Under the pieces are notes generated by a model. It worked only from the letters and a program-made list of their open reading frames with translations. It did not search any database and had not been told where the DNA came from. The translations under genes were made by a program, and so were the position numbers. Shown here in pieces: positions 39,061-50,392 of a stretch of 64,000 bases of DNA (positions are counted from its first letter, which is position 1; every line of letters starts with the position of its first letter). Source of the stretch: Artemisia argyi (Eukaryota; Streptophyta; Magnoliopsida; Asterales; Asteraceae); NCBI GenBank assembly GCA_030686995.1, contig CM060680.1:84875104-84939103 (forward strand), read 5' to 3'.

Positions 39061-41526
39061 AATACCCTTACACTTGAGATTTGCTTGTTCTCAAGTAAAT
39101 GCGCTTTTATTCTAATCAAAATACAAGTTATGGGTCATTTAACACTAATATAAAAGTAATTACAACAAATAATCATTCCACTAAAAACTAAAGACAAGCA
39201 CGAAGGTCATACACTAGCACCACACAAATATTGTTTAGATACTCACATCTCTCGGGTGTAATAAAGTATATATCACAATATGGAAATAGAAAACATCTCT
39301 CACTACCTATCATAGCAAAATAGATTACCATAGGCTTGGGAAAGGATCAAACCTCCACCACTTGGCGTAACCACCTAGGATAAACTATCAAAGAGGTCTT
39401 TTAAAGGGTTATAACGTTAGGTGTAGGGATATGGAAAACACGGTTTTGTTGGATAAAGGCAATATTTACTGGTGGCGAGTTAATCATCTAGGTTAATTAC
39501 ATGTACAATATGGCGTTGCTAAGCCAAGACTCGACTCGACTTAAGCTAATAAATCAAAAATAACAAAAACATAAAATAAACATAGAATGAAAAGGGATGG
39601 TAGTCCGTATGTGTTTTCTCCTTTCTTTTTTCTTATTTTTTTCTTTTTCTTTATTTTTCGATTTTTTTTTATTTTTTATTTTTTTATTTTTTTATTTTGC
39701 GTACACTTTTACCCTACTATCCAAAATAATACATCATAGGGAATGTACCTTCCCCTTACACTTGACTTTTTACATACTTTACAATAAACTAATCTAATTA
39801 CTCGAATCAAGATAATCAAAACTCTTGGAGTACTTTTTAAGGTTAACGCACATATGGGGGTAATATATGATGCTCTTCCCCATTACTCCATAACACAAGT
39901 ACTTTACCCATGAGTCCCAATCGTCCCAAAACAATATGTACAAGATATGACTCGACTTAGCAACCATGTAATCAATTAGATAATTAACTAAGGATTTAAA
40001 CAAATAACAATAATGCACTAAAGATGAGTGCATACACGGAAGGCTAAGGCGGTTTGGTTGCACATTTGGGTGGGTTGTAACAAATTCTTCCTTTAAGTAA
40101 AATGCTTAAAGTTAGAAACGAAAAGATAGGCTCGGAGGAGTGTACTAGGGGTTTCGTGTACTAAAAATGAGTACAATGCTAAGGTGTGGGAAAATTAATT
40201 GACTTTACTAGTCAAGTAATATGACTTAAATGGTCAAGTATTTATGATACGGGTTTAACACAAGGGTGATCCTAATGCCTCTTATCATGTAGTAAATCCT
40301 ACTACGCGAATGTAGTCTCACTAGCAGTCTCGGGATGCATCACTAACGCAAGTTCTAGAATCTAAATGCTACCGGTACACTCATAAGCACTAATAATGAA
40401 TGCTTTTTCTTTCAAATCTAAAGGCGAACCTCACATATTTTGGTGGAAAATTTTTCTGAATGGTACGGTTTTGTGCTAGTCATACGACTCCTATCCATGA
40501 GACGCTTGTTAAGGCTAAAGTTTCACTCCTAAATGTTGTAAAAAAATTTAAATTTGGCACTAAAATTACACTAACAAGTATTTCTCTTAGTTTTATTACA
40601 CACCTACTATCGAACAAACAAACTCAAGTGCAACTGTATCCTATAAGGTACCATCATTTACCCTCCCCTTACACTTAAGATGAACATTGTCCACAATATT
40701 CAATTAAAGAATGTAAAAGTAAAATAGGTAAAAGAATGAAAACAAATACTCCCTTGATTCGTTTGGTGTGGATAGTGTGTTAACAAGGTTAGATCTTCCT
40801 CCAAGAAAATGAACGTTCAAAGCTTCCCTTCCAGAAATATAAATCATCTTCTTGTCATATATAACCTGTTAAACCTGAGAAAACAATCAAGGCAACCTCG
40901 TGTAAAATCGGCGGCAATCTATATATACTAACAAATCCTAGAAAACAATTTAAGATATAATGCTTGTGGAATGAATGTGTGCAGATTTTCTTGAGTTTAT
41001 AAAATTAAAGAATTAATAAAAACTTTAAGACTCCGTTAGAGAAACAAAACTCGCAAAATTTCCACAATTTTACACGTGACGCCGTCAGAAGTGAGCTGCA
41101 GAAATCTTTATGTTAAGTTTCCGGAAAATTTCTGGAAAAACTTATGTCCTACTTCCTGGAAAATCCTGCAAAACCTCATTATGACTCGATACAAGCATTT
41201 GACTGTAACAATTACTAATATACATGTTCATTTAATATTGTGGCGAATTGTGATCATTATCGTTCTTAAAAACAAATTTGGGTTTCCCCTTACACTTAGC
41301 TTTTGCAAAATACCTTTATATGAAGTTAAACAACAAAATAAAGCATTTTCACAATTTAGTTTGAAACATGATCTACCAACAATAAAAATAAAACATGCAT
41401 ACAGAAGCAAATAACAATCAAAAAATTAAAATCAAACAAATAAAAACACACAAAACATGGGTTGCCTCCCAAGAAGCGCTTTTCTTTATTTACGAGTCTT
41501 GTAGCTAGACTCAAGGTCATGGGAAA
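39061..41526 (-). other. 3' non-coding interior of the Athila-like element, with four PPT-like words
   Basis: This is internal sequence between ORF1 and the 3' LTR with no RT, RNase H or integrase motif in any frame I examined. The word CCTTACACTT (minus AAGTGTAAGG), mostly extended with more Cs, occurs at 39065-39078, 39752-39766, 40664-40680 and 41285-41300. The first copy abuts the LTR, so it is the expected polypurine tract. A single GTGACGCCGTCAG lies at 41073-41085. Confidence 0.6.
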
Positions 41527-43795
41527 TTACGTGACCTCATCATTGGTCTCATTCTCTAGGTCATCTCCAATCTTAGTTTTGTATTCCGGACCTAGTTGCA
41601 AACATTCCTTGTAGAAACCGAGTATTCTACTCATGACATAATTTACTCCTCTACGTCTATCCTCATCATTCCTATAGTAAACCGCTTGCTTGTGTTCCTT
41701 TTCTAGGTTTGATAGAAGACGGTATTGTTCAATCTTATAGGGCATTTGGTTAGAAATCTCATCGTTCTCATCCTTGAATCTAACTATCCCTAGGGACGGG
41801 TCATAACTCATCTTAGAGGCCTTAACAAACGGTTTTCCGAACACTACTTGACTTAGGCAACCATCTATTACCGGACGAATATCCTCTACAATCACAAAGT
41901 CGGTAACATAAGTGAAGTTTCCTACAAAGACATGTAATCCTTTCACTCTTCCTACAAAGTTGCTCATCCTATTCGTGTTAGGCATCATCCCATACTCAAG
42001 TTGCTTCTTCATTACCCAATTATAATAGGTCCTAGTCATGATGCTTATAGGAGACCTAGGATCGATGTAAGCTTTCCACACATGCATATGCCCAATGTTG
42101 CACGGTATGTTGATGTTAGAGGGATCACCTACTTTAATAAGGGGTGAACCAAGGACGTATGGTGTCTCGGGATCATCGAATAAATCCTTGTGATATTCCC
42201 GTTCTTCCTTGGTGGGTAACTTATCAAAGTATTCTTCTACGTTTTCTACTTCCTCTAACTTTTCTCCCTTATTATCCTCAACTTCCTTAATCTCATCTTA
42301 GTCCCAGTTTCTATTCCAACTTCATCCTTGTCACTTTCTTCTATATTCTTATCTATTGGCTTAATGATGACAACGTTGACAAAGCGAACGTGTTTGGATG
42401 ATGAGGGGTCCTTAATTTAGATTCCGCTACTAGTGTCCCTAGTGTCCTTCCTAGGTGTAGTTAGCACTTGGTTGTTGAGGGCTTTCAACAAGTTTTCAAT
42501 CTTATTGGTCATCTCCGTTTGTTGTTGATTGAATTCGGTTTCAAACTTAGATATGCGAGCTTCTTGAGATGCCATAAATTTGGACATCAATCCTTCATGA
42601 TTATTGGTACTACCATAGTTATTGGAAGGATTGTTGTTGAAAGTACGGTTAGAGGGTAGACCGTTTGGTTGGTAACGATTAGGTGGATTGGAAGAATTGT
42701 TTTGGGGCATGTTTTGGTTTTGTTTCCACCTAAGGTTCGGGTGATTTTTCCAAGAAGGGTTGTAGGAATCACCGTAAGGGTTTGGCTTGGGTTTGAAAGT
42801 GTACCACTTGTCTCCCGCTTCGTCGGTACGCGAGGATGCATAATCCGCAAAAGCTTGTCCGGGGAGTTCCACGCAATCACGAGTGTCATGGGGACCACTA
42901 CATAATTCGCATGAAGAAGTGATTTTGTTCACTTGGCTTAAAGGCTTAGGAGCTTCGTAGGATTTCATGAGAAACTTGACTTGGTCCTCAAGTTGCATGA
43001 TCCTACGGTCGGGAGTGCTAGAATTGTTCGAAGGTAAAGATATTGCCTTGACCATTTTGTTCAAATCACGGGGATCATTCCAACTTTCGTTGTCATAGAG
43101 AGCAAAATCTTCTATGAGTTCCCATGATTCTTCCGCACTTAGATCACGTAGGTTGCCACCGGCCGATTTGTCAATGGTTCGCCTTGTGGAGAGATCGATA
43201 TGGTCATAGAAGATTTGGACTTGGAGCCAAAGATCTATGCCATGATGAGGGACTTTTTGGAGTAAGTCCTTGAAACGAGTCCATGCTTCATATAGAGTTT
43301 CACCTTAACGTTGTTGGAACATCAAGATGTCATTTCTAAGCTTGGTAGTTCTCCCCGGTGGGAAAAATTGAGCAAAAAACCAGTGGTGAGATCATCCCAT
43401 GAGGTGATAGATCCCGCGGGTAAAAGTTCAAGCCATTGACTAGCTTGATCACGTAGAGAGAATTAGAATAGGCGTAATCGGGACGACTCTCTAGCTGCAA
43501 CATCAAGGTCTATGGAATCTACGATTTTAAGGAAATCCTTGAGATGTTGATTAGGATCTTCGGAACGAAGTCCATGGAATGCACATCCGCTTTGCACCAA
43601 CTGGATGGTGTCGGATCGCAAGGGGGACACATTGGCTCCTTGAGTGAGCTCAATAGTGTTTCGATAGCCTTGGTGGCTAGGACGGGAATACTCTCCTAAA
43701 GTTCGGGGCCTAAGAGGTTGGTTTGCTAGTGGTGGGTTTTGTGGGTGGTTTTGTTGTGGTGGGTTGATGGGTTCAAAGATGTTACCACCTTCCAT
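41527..43795 (-). pseudogene. Athila-like gag plus ORF1 (protease-like), disrupted
   Basis: Gag starts at the ATG at 43795, and its first piece ends at a TAA at 43463. That piece carries SDTIQLVQSGCAFHGLRSED and PNQHLKDFLKIVDS, typical of Athila gag. Further in the same polyprotein are a 1-bp frame change near 43378 and a TAA near 43306, both among recognisable gag residues (QASQWLELLPAGS; YEAWTRFKDLLQKVPHHGID). The 43064-42417 frame then carries a CX2CX3HX4C knuckle (CELCSGPHDTRDC) and an Asn/Pro-rich tail. After a stop at 42417 and a frame change near 42303 comes ORF1 (to 41527). It includes YFDKLPTKEEREYHKDLFDD, IPCNIGHMHVWKAYIDP and FVGRVKGLHVFVGNFTYVTD, a retropepsin-like fold region in which the usual DSG/DTG is IDP. 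No RT follows, so this is a TR-GAG/LARD-like non-autonomous element. Confidence 0.85.
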
Positions 43796-43940
43796 GATGT
43801 CGGATGGTAAAGGTTATGAACAAAGACACGAAGAAATAAGGTAGACTAAAGAAAACCTAAAAATAAAAATAAAACCTTACTAGAAAGGAATCTAGCAAGT
43901 AGATCTAATAAAAAGAAATCCTAACCTAGACAATAACTAT

Positions 43941-43959
43941 TCCCCGGGCTGCGGCGCCA
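43941..43959 (-). promoter_or_regulatory. Primer-binding site for tRNA-Asp (degenerate)
   Basis: On the plus strand TCCCCGGGCTGCGGCGCCA resembles the 3' end of tRNA-Asp. The terminal CGGCGCCA and the CCCCGG match, but the middle (GCTG for CAA) does not. It lies 6 bp inside the LTR edge at 43966. Confidence 0.7.
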
Positions 43960-44053
43960 AAAACATGATACGTGGGGATTGCACCCTCGCAACAGGTTTT
44001 ACCTCTCAAGGGATCTCGAGAAGCTTACAACCCCCACCAGGCAGTGTACCTGA

Positions 44054-44068
44054 TCGTTGTAGTATAGT
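44054..44068 (+). promoter_or_regulatory. 15-nt tRNA-Asp 5'-end match in U5
   Basis: TCGTTGTAGTATAGT equals nucleotides 2-16 of plant tRNA-Asp(GTC) as I remember it. It is followed by ATAGTGACAAGTACC, which loosely continues the D-arm (GGTAAGTA). On the element RNA (minus) it is the complement, 95 nt upstream of the PBS. Equivalent words are at 24911-24925 (one change) and, inverted, 45646-45660. Confidence 0.6.
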
Positions 44069-44325
44069 ATAGTGACAAGTACCGGGGGATTGATCGTTCA
44101 ACTTAGGAATAGTGTCGCTAGGATTAGAAACCCTACAAAACTAGGTCTAGAGGTGAGGGATAATTCTTTTTGTATTTTTATATTTTTATGAAAGCAAGTA
44201 AAATCTTGGGTTTTGAAGGAGTGGGCGGAATTAGTTGCTAGCTAACTAACCCAATTAACTACAAATGCAATCAAAATAAAATAACAAAAATGAAAATGAA
44301 ACTATTAAACTAATGTGGTGGAAAC

Positions 44326-45740
44326 TGATGAGGCGAAAAATGATCCGTTTTTAGGGGGTCATTTAAGCCCGAATCCGAACTTATTTGATCAAATATTGCC
44401 CTAAATCGTTCCTTTTGTGATTTTAGGTACTTTGGGAGTGAAATCTGGAAAAGGAAGCAATTCGGACGTTTTTGGAGCATAAAAGTGAAGAAAACGCCAA
44501 AGTCTTAATTTTCCATGCTGGGAACAGTAGGTGACGGCGTCAAGAGCAAAACCTTGACGGCGTCAAGAGCAAATTTCATGAATTTCCATGACGACCCAGA
44601 ACAGATTTGACGGCGTCACGTAGGAAGGGCGTCAAGAGTAAAAGAGTCATGACGGCCTGAAAGTGTATAAGTCTTGACGGCGTCAGAAGTAGATCTAGGC
44701 AGTCCGAGAAGAGTTTTGGCGGCGAGGTGACGGCGTCACAAGTTTATTCTTGACGCCGTCAAACCTATTTTTCTATATATAGTTTTCTAATTTTCACACA
44801 TAAAAGGGGGAAGTTTTGGAGAAACCCTAAGTACGATTTTTGTGTAACTTTACAGGTTTTTCAAGGGTTCCAACCCCTTGATACCTTGCATGTTTAATCA
44901 AGATAAGTGTTCTTCTAATTCAATCAATATGTCTATGTGTTGGTTGTCTATATCTTGTTCTTGTCTTAATTCTATCATGCTAGGCTAGATCTATCTTGTG
45001 TTTGCTTAGATCTAATGAAACCTAGATGTTAATTATGTGTTGATTACTTGTTTATTCTTGTCTTGGATGAATGATTTATATGTTAGGCTTAAGAAAACTG
45101 GCAGATCTCCACTTGGTAAAATGCTTGAAAGTCTTAAGAAACATGAACCGAGGCGCACTAGGTCTTTATTGGTTGTATTTAATGCATGGGCCACTGTTTA
45201 CAATCCCTGTAGTTGTGCTTGGCATGGTTTAGGAGGAGATAAGAGCTCATAGAATTGGGGAGTTATGTGTGCCACCCCATGAATGGTATTAAGGAATACG
45301 ATCCATCATCCATGCAATTATAACAAGTAATTAACATGTAAAAGATGTCTAGGGAGTAGTGAAATCTAAGTAAACACATTTTCTCCAATTACTGCTCACA
45401 ACCTTAGTTTATTTAGCTTATTTTCATTTTTAGTATTTTATTTTGATTGCATCTTAGTATTGGGTTAGTTGATTAGCAACTAATTCCGCCCAAATCCTTC
45501 AAACCCGAGATTTTAAATTGCTTTCTATAAAATATAAAAACACAAAAATAATCATCCCTCACCTTTAGAACTAGTATTTAGGCTTTCTAATCCTAGCGAC
45601 ACTATTCCTAAGCTGAACGATCAATCCCCCGGTACTTGTCACTATACTATACTACAACGATCAGGTACACTGCCTGGTGGGGGTTGTAAGCTTCTCGAGA
45701 TCCCTCAAGAGGTAAAGCCTGTTGCGATTCCCACGCATCA
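44326..45740 (+). mobile_element. Inverted solo LTR nested in the 5' LTR
   Basis: A 1415-bp LTR in plus orientation: TGATGAGGCGAAAAATG at the start, CCCACGCATCA at the end, flanked by GAAAC on both sides. It carries the TGACGGCGTCA cluster (44531-44768) followed by a TATA box TCTATATATAGT (44772-44783). It is more diverged from the flanking LTR than the two outer LTRs are from each other, so it comes from another subfamily member. The ORF at 45037-45252 lies in the transcribed part of the LTR and has no domain. Confidence 0.88.
44531..44768 (+). promoter_or_regulatory. TGACGGCGTCA cluster and TATA box of the nested LTR
   Basis: At least five full TGACG(G/C)CGTCA words and several half-sites lie within 240 bp. 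The TATA box is about 5-15 bp after the last one. Confidence 0.5.
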
Positions 45741-47137
45741 GAAACAATGATGAGGAAAGTTGTGTTTACTTAGATTTCATTACTCTCTAGATATCTTTTA
45801 CATGTTGATTAGCTTGTTACGATTGCATGGATGACAGGTCATATTCCTTAATACTAGTCGTAGGGCCGTGTACAATATCCCCTAACTCTATAGGATCCTA
45901 CTTCACTCCTATGTCGAGACGTTAGAAGCTCCTAACATGGGATCATTAAAATTCTCCTATGCATTAAACACAACCAAAAATCGTAGTACACCTCCGATCA
46001 TGTTTCTTAAGACGTTCAAGCAAGTTACCAATGGAAGTCTGCCAGTTTTCTTAAGCCTAACATCGAATACAATCATCCTTAACAATTATAAACAAACAAT
46101 CAACCCATAATCAACATCTAGGTTTCACTACATCTAAGCAAACACAAATAAGATCTAGCCTAGCATGTTAAATAGAAGACAAGCGTAAGATATAATCAAA
46201 CAACACGTAGACATATTGAATGATTTGAAGGAATAGTTATCTTTAATTGAACATGAAAGAATCAAGGGGTTGAAACCCTTGAAAAGCTAATAAAATTCAG
46301 ACTATGGTTTATTCCCTCAAAGTTGCACACTAATGAATGAAATTTGGAAAACTGTATATAGATATTACATCGTGACGACGTCATGTGTTAGCTCGTGACG
46401 CCGTCAACTCGCCGCCATGATAAAATCGTATTGCCTAGATCTGTTTGTGACGCTGTCATGTGTAGAAATACTCTGGGCCGTCACTAGTGTTTGGACCCTG
46501 ATGGCCTTGGTGACGCCGTCAGGTCCTAGGCTTGAAAACTCTCTGGATCGTCACGTGTATTTTCCACTTCCACCTCTTTTGTAACTCTTGATGCCGTCAT
46601 GTACAAAGGCTTGACGCCGTCAGGTACTGTTCCCAGCAAGGAAATTTGAGACTTTGCTGTTTTCTTCACTTTTATGCTCCAAAAACGTCAAAAATGCTTC
46701 CTTTTCCAGATTTCTTCTCAAAAGTACCTAAAATGACAAAAGGAATAATTTATGGCAATATTTGATCAAATAATCTCGAATTCGGGCTTAAATGACCCCT
46801 TAAAAGCGGTACACTTTTCGCCTCATCAATTATAAACGTGCAAATACAGATGAAAAAGTGTAAAAATGGACGAATAAGTAAGAAAACCAAATTTTAAGTT
46901 ATTTACTAACGACCGTTAGTATAAAGGACTAACAATGAAAAATATTTACTAACGATCGTTAAAAAAATGACGTGTCAGTCATTTTCCATATTCAACAGGT
47001 AGCAAGTGACAATATTTACTATATCGTAAAAAATTAGCCGGTTTCAATGACTAGGTTAGTAATAAAAAAAGTTTGTTACCTATATTTGAAAAAATGTGAA
47101 AGTACGTTGCTAATATATGACTTTTACCCTATTAATA

Positions 47138-47622
47138 AATTGAAAAATTGGCTACAAATGCATCTAATTTATCACATTTTCTTTTAGTGTATAGTGAAAT
47201 TCCTATTTAATTAACAATCGTGCTAATCATTTCTATTGTAGGCATTGTTATAGATATTGTTCGACGTGTCCCAAGTGTCAAATGTCACATCTTAGCAAGT
47301 TTCAAAAGGCATATAAAACTTTACCCATAACAACGCATACAATAGGTATGATTAACAAATTCGGTAATTAAATAAGAAAATTAAAAGTTTAATAAAAAAA
47401 CGTTACAAGTTAGATGCATTTTTATACGGTTATCCCTATTGAATACATTCAACCTAACAAGTAATTCGATCGTATTGATCAACTTTAGATACAATAGAAA
47501 CATGCACGTACTAAAACCACACCAGGGAGAGAGTAATCCGAAATGAACCATTACATGATTTCCGGTTTTCACGGTATTCTATATAAATTAAGGATTATTA
47601 TTTTTAAATATATATGTAACTA

Positions 47623-47665
<43 letters not shown>
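47138..47665. repeat. Intergenic, ending in an (ATT)n microsatellite
   Basis: No gene seen. The ATT tract is 47622-47664. It continues in kind on the far side of the Helitron candidate (about 53823-53846), which suggests a split tract. Confidence 0.6.
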
Positions 47666-47666
<1 letters not shown>

Positions 47667-47955
47667 GAGATTGGCGACGATCGCCGCGTTGCCGGCGCGC
47701 CTATTTTTACCGAAATTATGATTGTATCTGTTACTCACCGCTTTAATATTTTCCAGATTTATCGATTCGTTTTTCCATCTATAATACATTTCTTTGTTGG
47801 AACCAAGCAAAAAAAAGTTACTTAGTCATAGAGATATATTATAGTCATTAGTAGCAGTTGTTTTTGTTGCCGTATCCTTAGTCATACAAAGCTGCAGTAC
47901 AAAAGAGTAGTGGCACATTTACATAGAGGGTTCATACGGTTTCAAGACCTTCACT

Positions 47956-48112
47956 TCAACTGGCTGTGAAGTCCATCACGTCCATTACTTGTAGGTCTGT
48001 AGTAATCGCTTTTTCTGTGTCTTTGAGTTGATCAACTGGCTGTGCTTCTGGCATGATGGTGTTCCCTGTATTGTTTAAAATGCCCTGCGGAATGTTCTCT
48101 TCAGCCATTAGT
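47956..48112 (-). pseudogene. Unrecognised terminal exon fragment
   Basis: An acceptor (CCTTTGCAG) at 48113 is followed by a frame of about 51 codons ending in TGA at 47956-47958. It contains LMAEENIPQGILNNTGNT and ends TTDLQVMDVMDFTAS. The clean acceptor, uninterrupted frame and stop suggest a true last exon of some gene. I do not recognise the family. Confidence 0.4.
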
Positions 48113-48554
48113 CTGCAAAGGCGTAAAATACTAACAGCGATGAGAAAAAACTAAAAGAAACCTGGTGCAATTTTATTTTCTTTAGAAAGTCCTCGATAAG
48201 TGAGTTATGGCTGTCAAATCGATAGCGAGACCCATGACTGTTAACTTGATAATCCAGGCTGTAACCAAGGGAAAAGAACAGGGGGTCATTGTTAAAGTTT
48301 CACTTTCAGTTAACAGTACTTTATTTTTTCGTAATACTTACTCATAACAGATAAAACTATAGTAGCTCACTTTACTGGTACATATGCAATTTGATTACCT
48401 ATAGTCCAAATATCATCTCGTGAATACTCGGGGTCAGATTTAAGGGGTATTTGGATTTGCATTTTAGAATCACTTTGCTGTTTTTTTTTAACCTGTCTGA
48501 TTTTCATTTCATGGGGTATAGTATAGTGAATGGCAAATGAACAAAGAAACTAAC

Positions 48555-48702
48555 CGGTCCTTGTGTTGTGTGGAGGCAGTCAGCCTTTCCTCAAACCAAG
48601 AGCGAGCATGAAAGTTGGAATATACACAGTCGCAGGACCCAAATGCTTTGTATTTAGTTGGAAGCCCTTCACGTTGAATAAAAACCAAATAAGGAACCGA
48701 CA
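48555..48702 (-). pseudogene. Unrecognised exon fragment with splice donor
   Basis: An open frame of about 49 codons contains LPTKYKAFGSCDCVYSNFHA and RSWFEERLTAST. It ends at a good donor (CCG|GTTAGT) at 48554. I see no clear acceptor at its start. Family not recognised. Confidence 0.4.
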
Positions 48703-48765
48703 TATTATATAGCATATCGACAAATTACATAAATAAGTTGGACCAGATAACTGGATATGGCTAAC

Positions 48766-48944
48766 CTGCATATGCACTTGCTATTGCCGTCGTTGGTACA
48801 ACATCTCTCGTGACACCTCCAAGGAGAGATTGCCTGGTTGCCCGTGCACCGCCATCTTTTGAACGTGAACTGAAACGACCCGTTATTCTTTGTCCAGTCG
48901 TACCTACATCAGTAGGAGTTGCTAGTGCGTTAGAATAATACATT
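48766..48944 (-). pseudogene. Unrecognised exon fragment with both splice sites
   Basis: Acceptor CTGTTTTAG lies just upstream and donor GCAG|GTTAG at 48765. The frame (about 59 codons) includes TGQRITGRFSSRSKDGGARA and SLLGGVTRDVVPTTAIASAY. It lies immediately upstream of the 48555-48702 fragment in the same orientation, so the two may be consecutive exons. Family not recognised. Confidence 0.42.
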
Positions 48945-49635
48945 CTAAAACAGTTGCACTATTTAAAATAGGAAAAAAAAAAAGAATACAATTAAAGCGG
49001 CATTAACTTAGGAGCAGCCTCAACCTAAAAAAGAGCTTCAGTTTTGAGTCATCGGAATAGGGATCGGCATGTTGTTGTTGTTGTTGTGGAATAAGGATCG
49101 GCAAAAAATAATACTCAAAGCAGATTTGGAACGAAGGAATTTTAATTTTTTGGCAGACAGTGTACCCAAGGAGGCTAGATGTGAACACTCTATCTGGTAT
49201 TACCCTGAGGGTCCAGAACACGGTATACAATGAACCCATTCTCGCTAAAAGTAAGGACATAATCAGTAGATTAAAATCAAAAACAAAACAAAAATCAAAG
49301 AGGCTTGATTTTCTAATTTGTGAACTGATATAGTACATGGTTCCAAAATTATATAAATAATCAAACCATGTAAGTACCGACAATTGCAACAACTAAATCA
49401 GTGATCCCATTCATTTAGGTACAACTGGTCGGAAGCATAAAAGCATATAAAAACACAAAATTCAATCCCGTACAGACAATGTACAAATTACCTGTAGTAA
49501 GTTGAGGCAAGGCCCAACCACGTCATTCAACACACTTGCCTCAGGCTAGGTTTTAGCGGGTTCCAAGTTTTAATGGCGGTGACATTTCCCCGAGTGGATT
49601 CATTATTGTTCATTCGGCACTTATTTGCACGTCAC

Positions 49636-49788
49636 ACCCTGTATATTAGGGAGATGAATACTTGACTGATGAAAGCTTTTAATGAAGTGAAAGTTTCCAG
49701 CCACTTTGTTAACCTCTAGAGACCCATAGATATTGCATCCTTCACCTCCTTCATCCTTAATCTTCTGAACAAAACCTTCTCGTTTGCA
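49636..49788 (-). pseudogene. ERGIC3/Erv46-like exon fragment
   Basis: After an acceptor GGCTTTCAG at 49789, the frame reads CKREGFVQKIKDEGGEGC, then NIYGSLEVNKVAGNFHF, then SFHQSSIHLPNIQG. This is the conserved luminal region of the Erv41/Erv46 family (ER-Golgi intermediate compartment protein 3), cargo receptors of COPII/COPI vesicles. The family normally continues with AxGKSFxQS and a C-terminal membrane segment. Here two residues are missing before SFHQ, the frame stops shortly after, and none of the other exons is nearby. It is a captured or relic exon, not a working gene. Confidence 0.75.
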
Positions 49789-50029
49789 CTGAAAGCCATC
49801 ACATACCATTTTCACATAGTTAACATAATATTATCATGATAGGACAGAATCTACTATTTTTCTTTTCCCTTCATATTTGTCTTATACTCAATACTCCTAT
49901 ATTTGCTTTTTTGTGTTTCAGCTGAGATCAAAATAAAAGAAATATGTATTCTTTTATCGAAAATGTCTACATAAAAATTAAGCTTCTGCCAACCTAGTCA
50001 ATCAGTTCAGGATTGGTTAAACCCCATCC

Positions 50030-50108
50030 TTTTCATCAGTCTTATGATTTCATCAGTCTTTGCTTTCCCGACGCGAAGCAGCATACATTCTGCAGTAGGT
50101 CTACTGGA
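50030..50108 (-). pseudogene. Unrecognised terminal exon fragment
   Basis: After an acceptor TTTTTTGCAG near 50110, one frame reads SSRPTAECMLLRVGKAKTDE and ends RLMKRMGFNQS with a TGA. Family not recognised. Confidence 0.3.
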
Positions 50109-50321
50109 CCTGCAAAAAATGAGTAAAGCTAAAAGTTTTGGCAAAACAAATAACGATGTGAAATATATCTGCAATAACTGTAAATCATAATAAAAGGGAT
50201 ACGATGATACTAAAGTGAGACAAACGCTCTTATTTTCGTTTCTTGATCTACCACTAACTTTATCACTACATCTTTTAACATTAAAGGATAACCTATCAAT
50301 ATACTTTCAAAGGATAACCTA

Positions 50322-50392
50322 ACCTTGAAAGTCTTCAAAACCGGAACGCGTCACAGGTTCACTTATGTCCCAAATGATGAAGAGTTGGATTC
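50322..50392 (-). pseudogene. Unrecognised internal exon fragment
   Basis: Between an acceptor TTTGTAACAG and a donor CAAG|GTTAGG the frame reads IQLFIIWDISEPVTRSGFED, then FQ. The next fragment in the same direction is at 50108. Family not recognised. Confidence 0.35.

Larger units (their letters stand above)
43966..46828 (-). mobile_element. 5' LTR of the Athila-like element, split by a solo LTR
   Basis: The two parts 43966-44325 and 45746-46828 together match the LTR at 24823-26239. The plus strand starts TGATACGTGGGG and ends CGCCTCATCA. Between them is an inverted solo LTR of the same family with the duplicated target GAAAC (44321-44325 and 45741-45745). U3 has its own TGACGNCGTCA cluster (46371-46622) and a TATA-like CTGTATATAG near 46352. 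The insertion lies downstream of the promoter, in R/U5. Confidence 0.88.

Noticed and set aside
44054..44090. A genuine tRNA-Asp gene
   Set aside because: Only the 5' acceptor/D-arm part matches. There is no anticodon arm or T arm after it, so it cannot be a tRNA gene.
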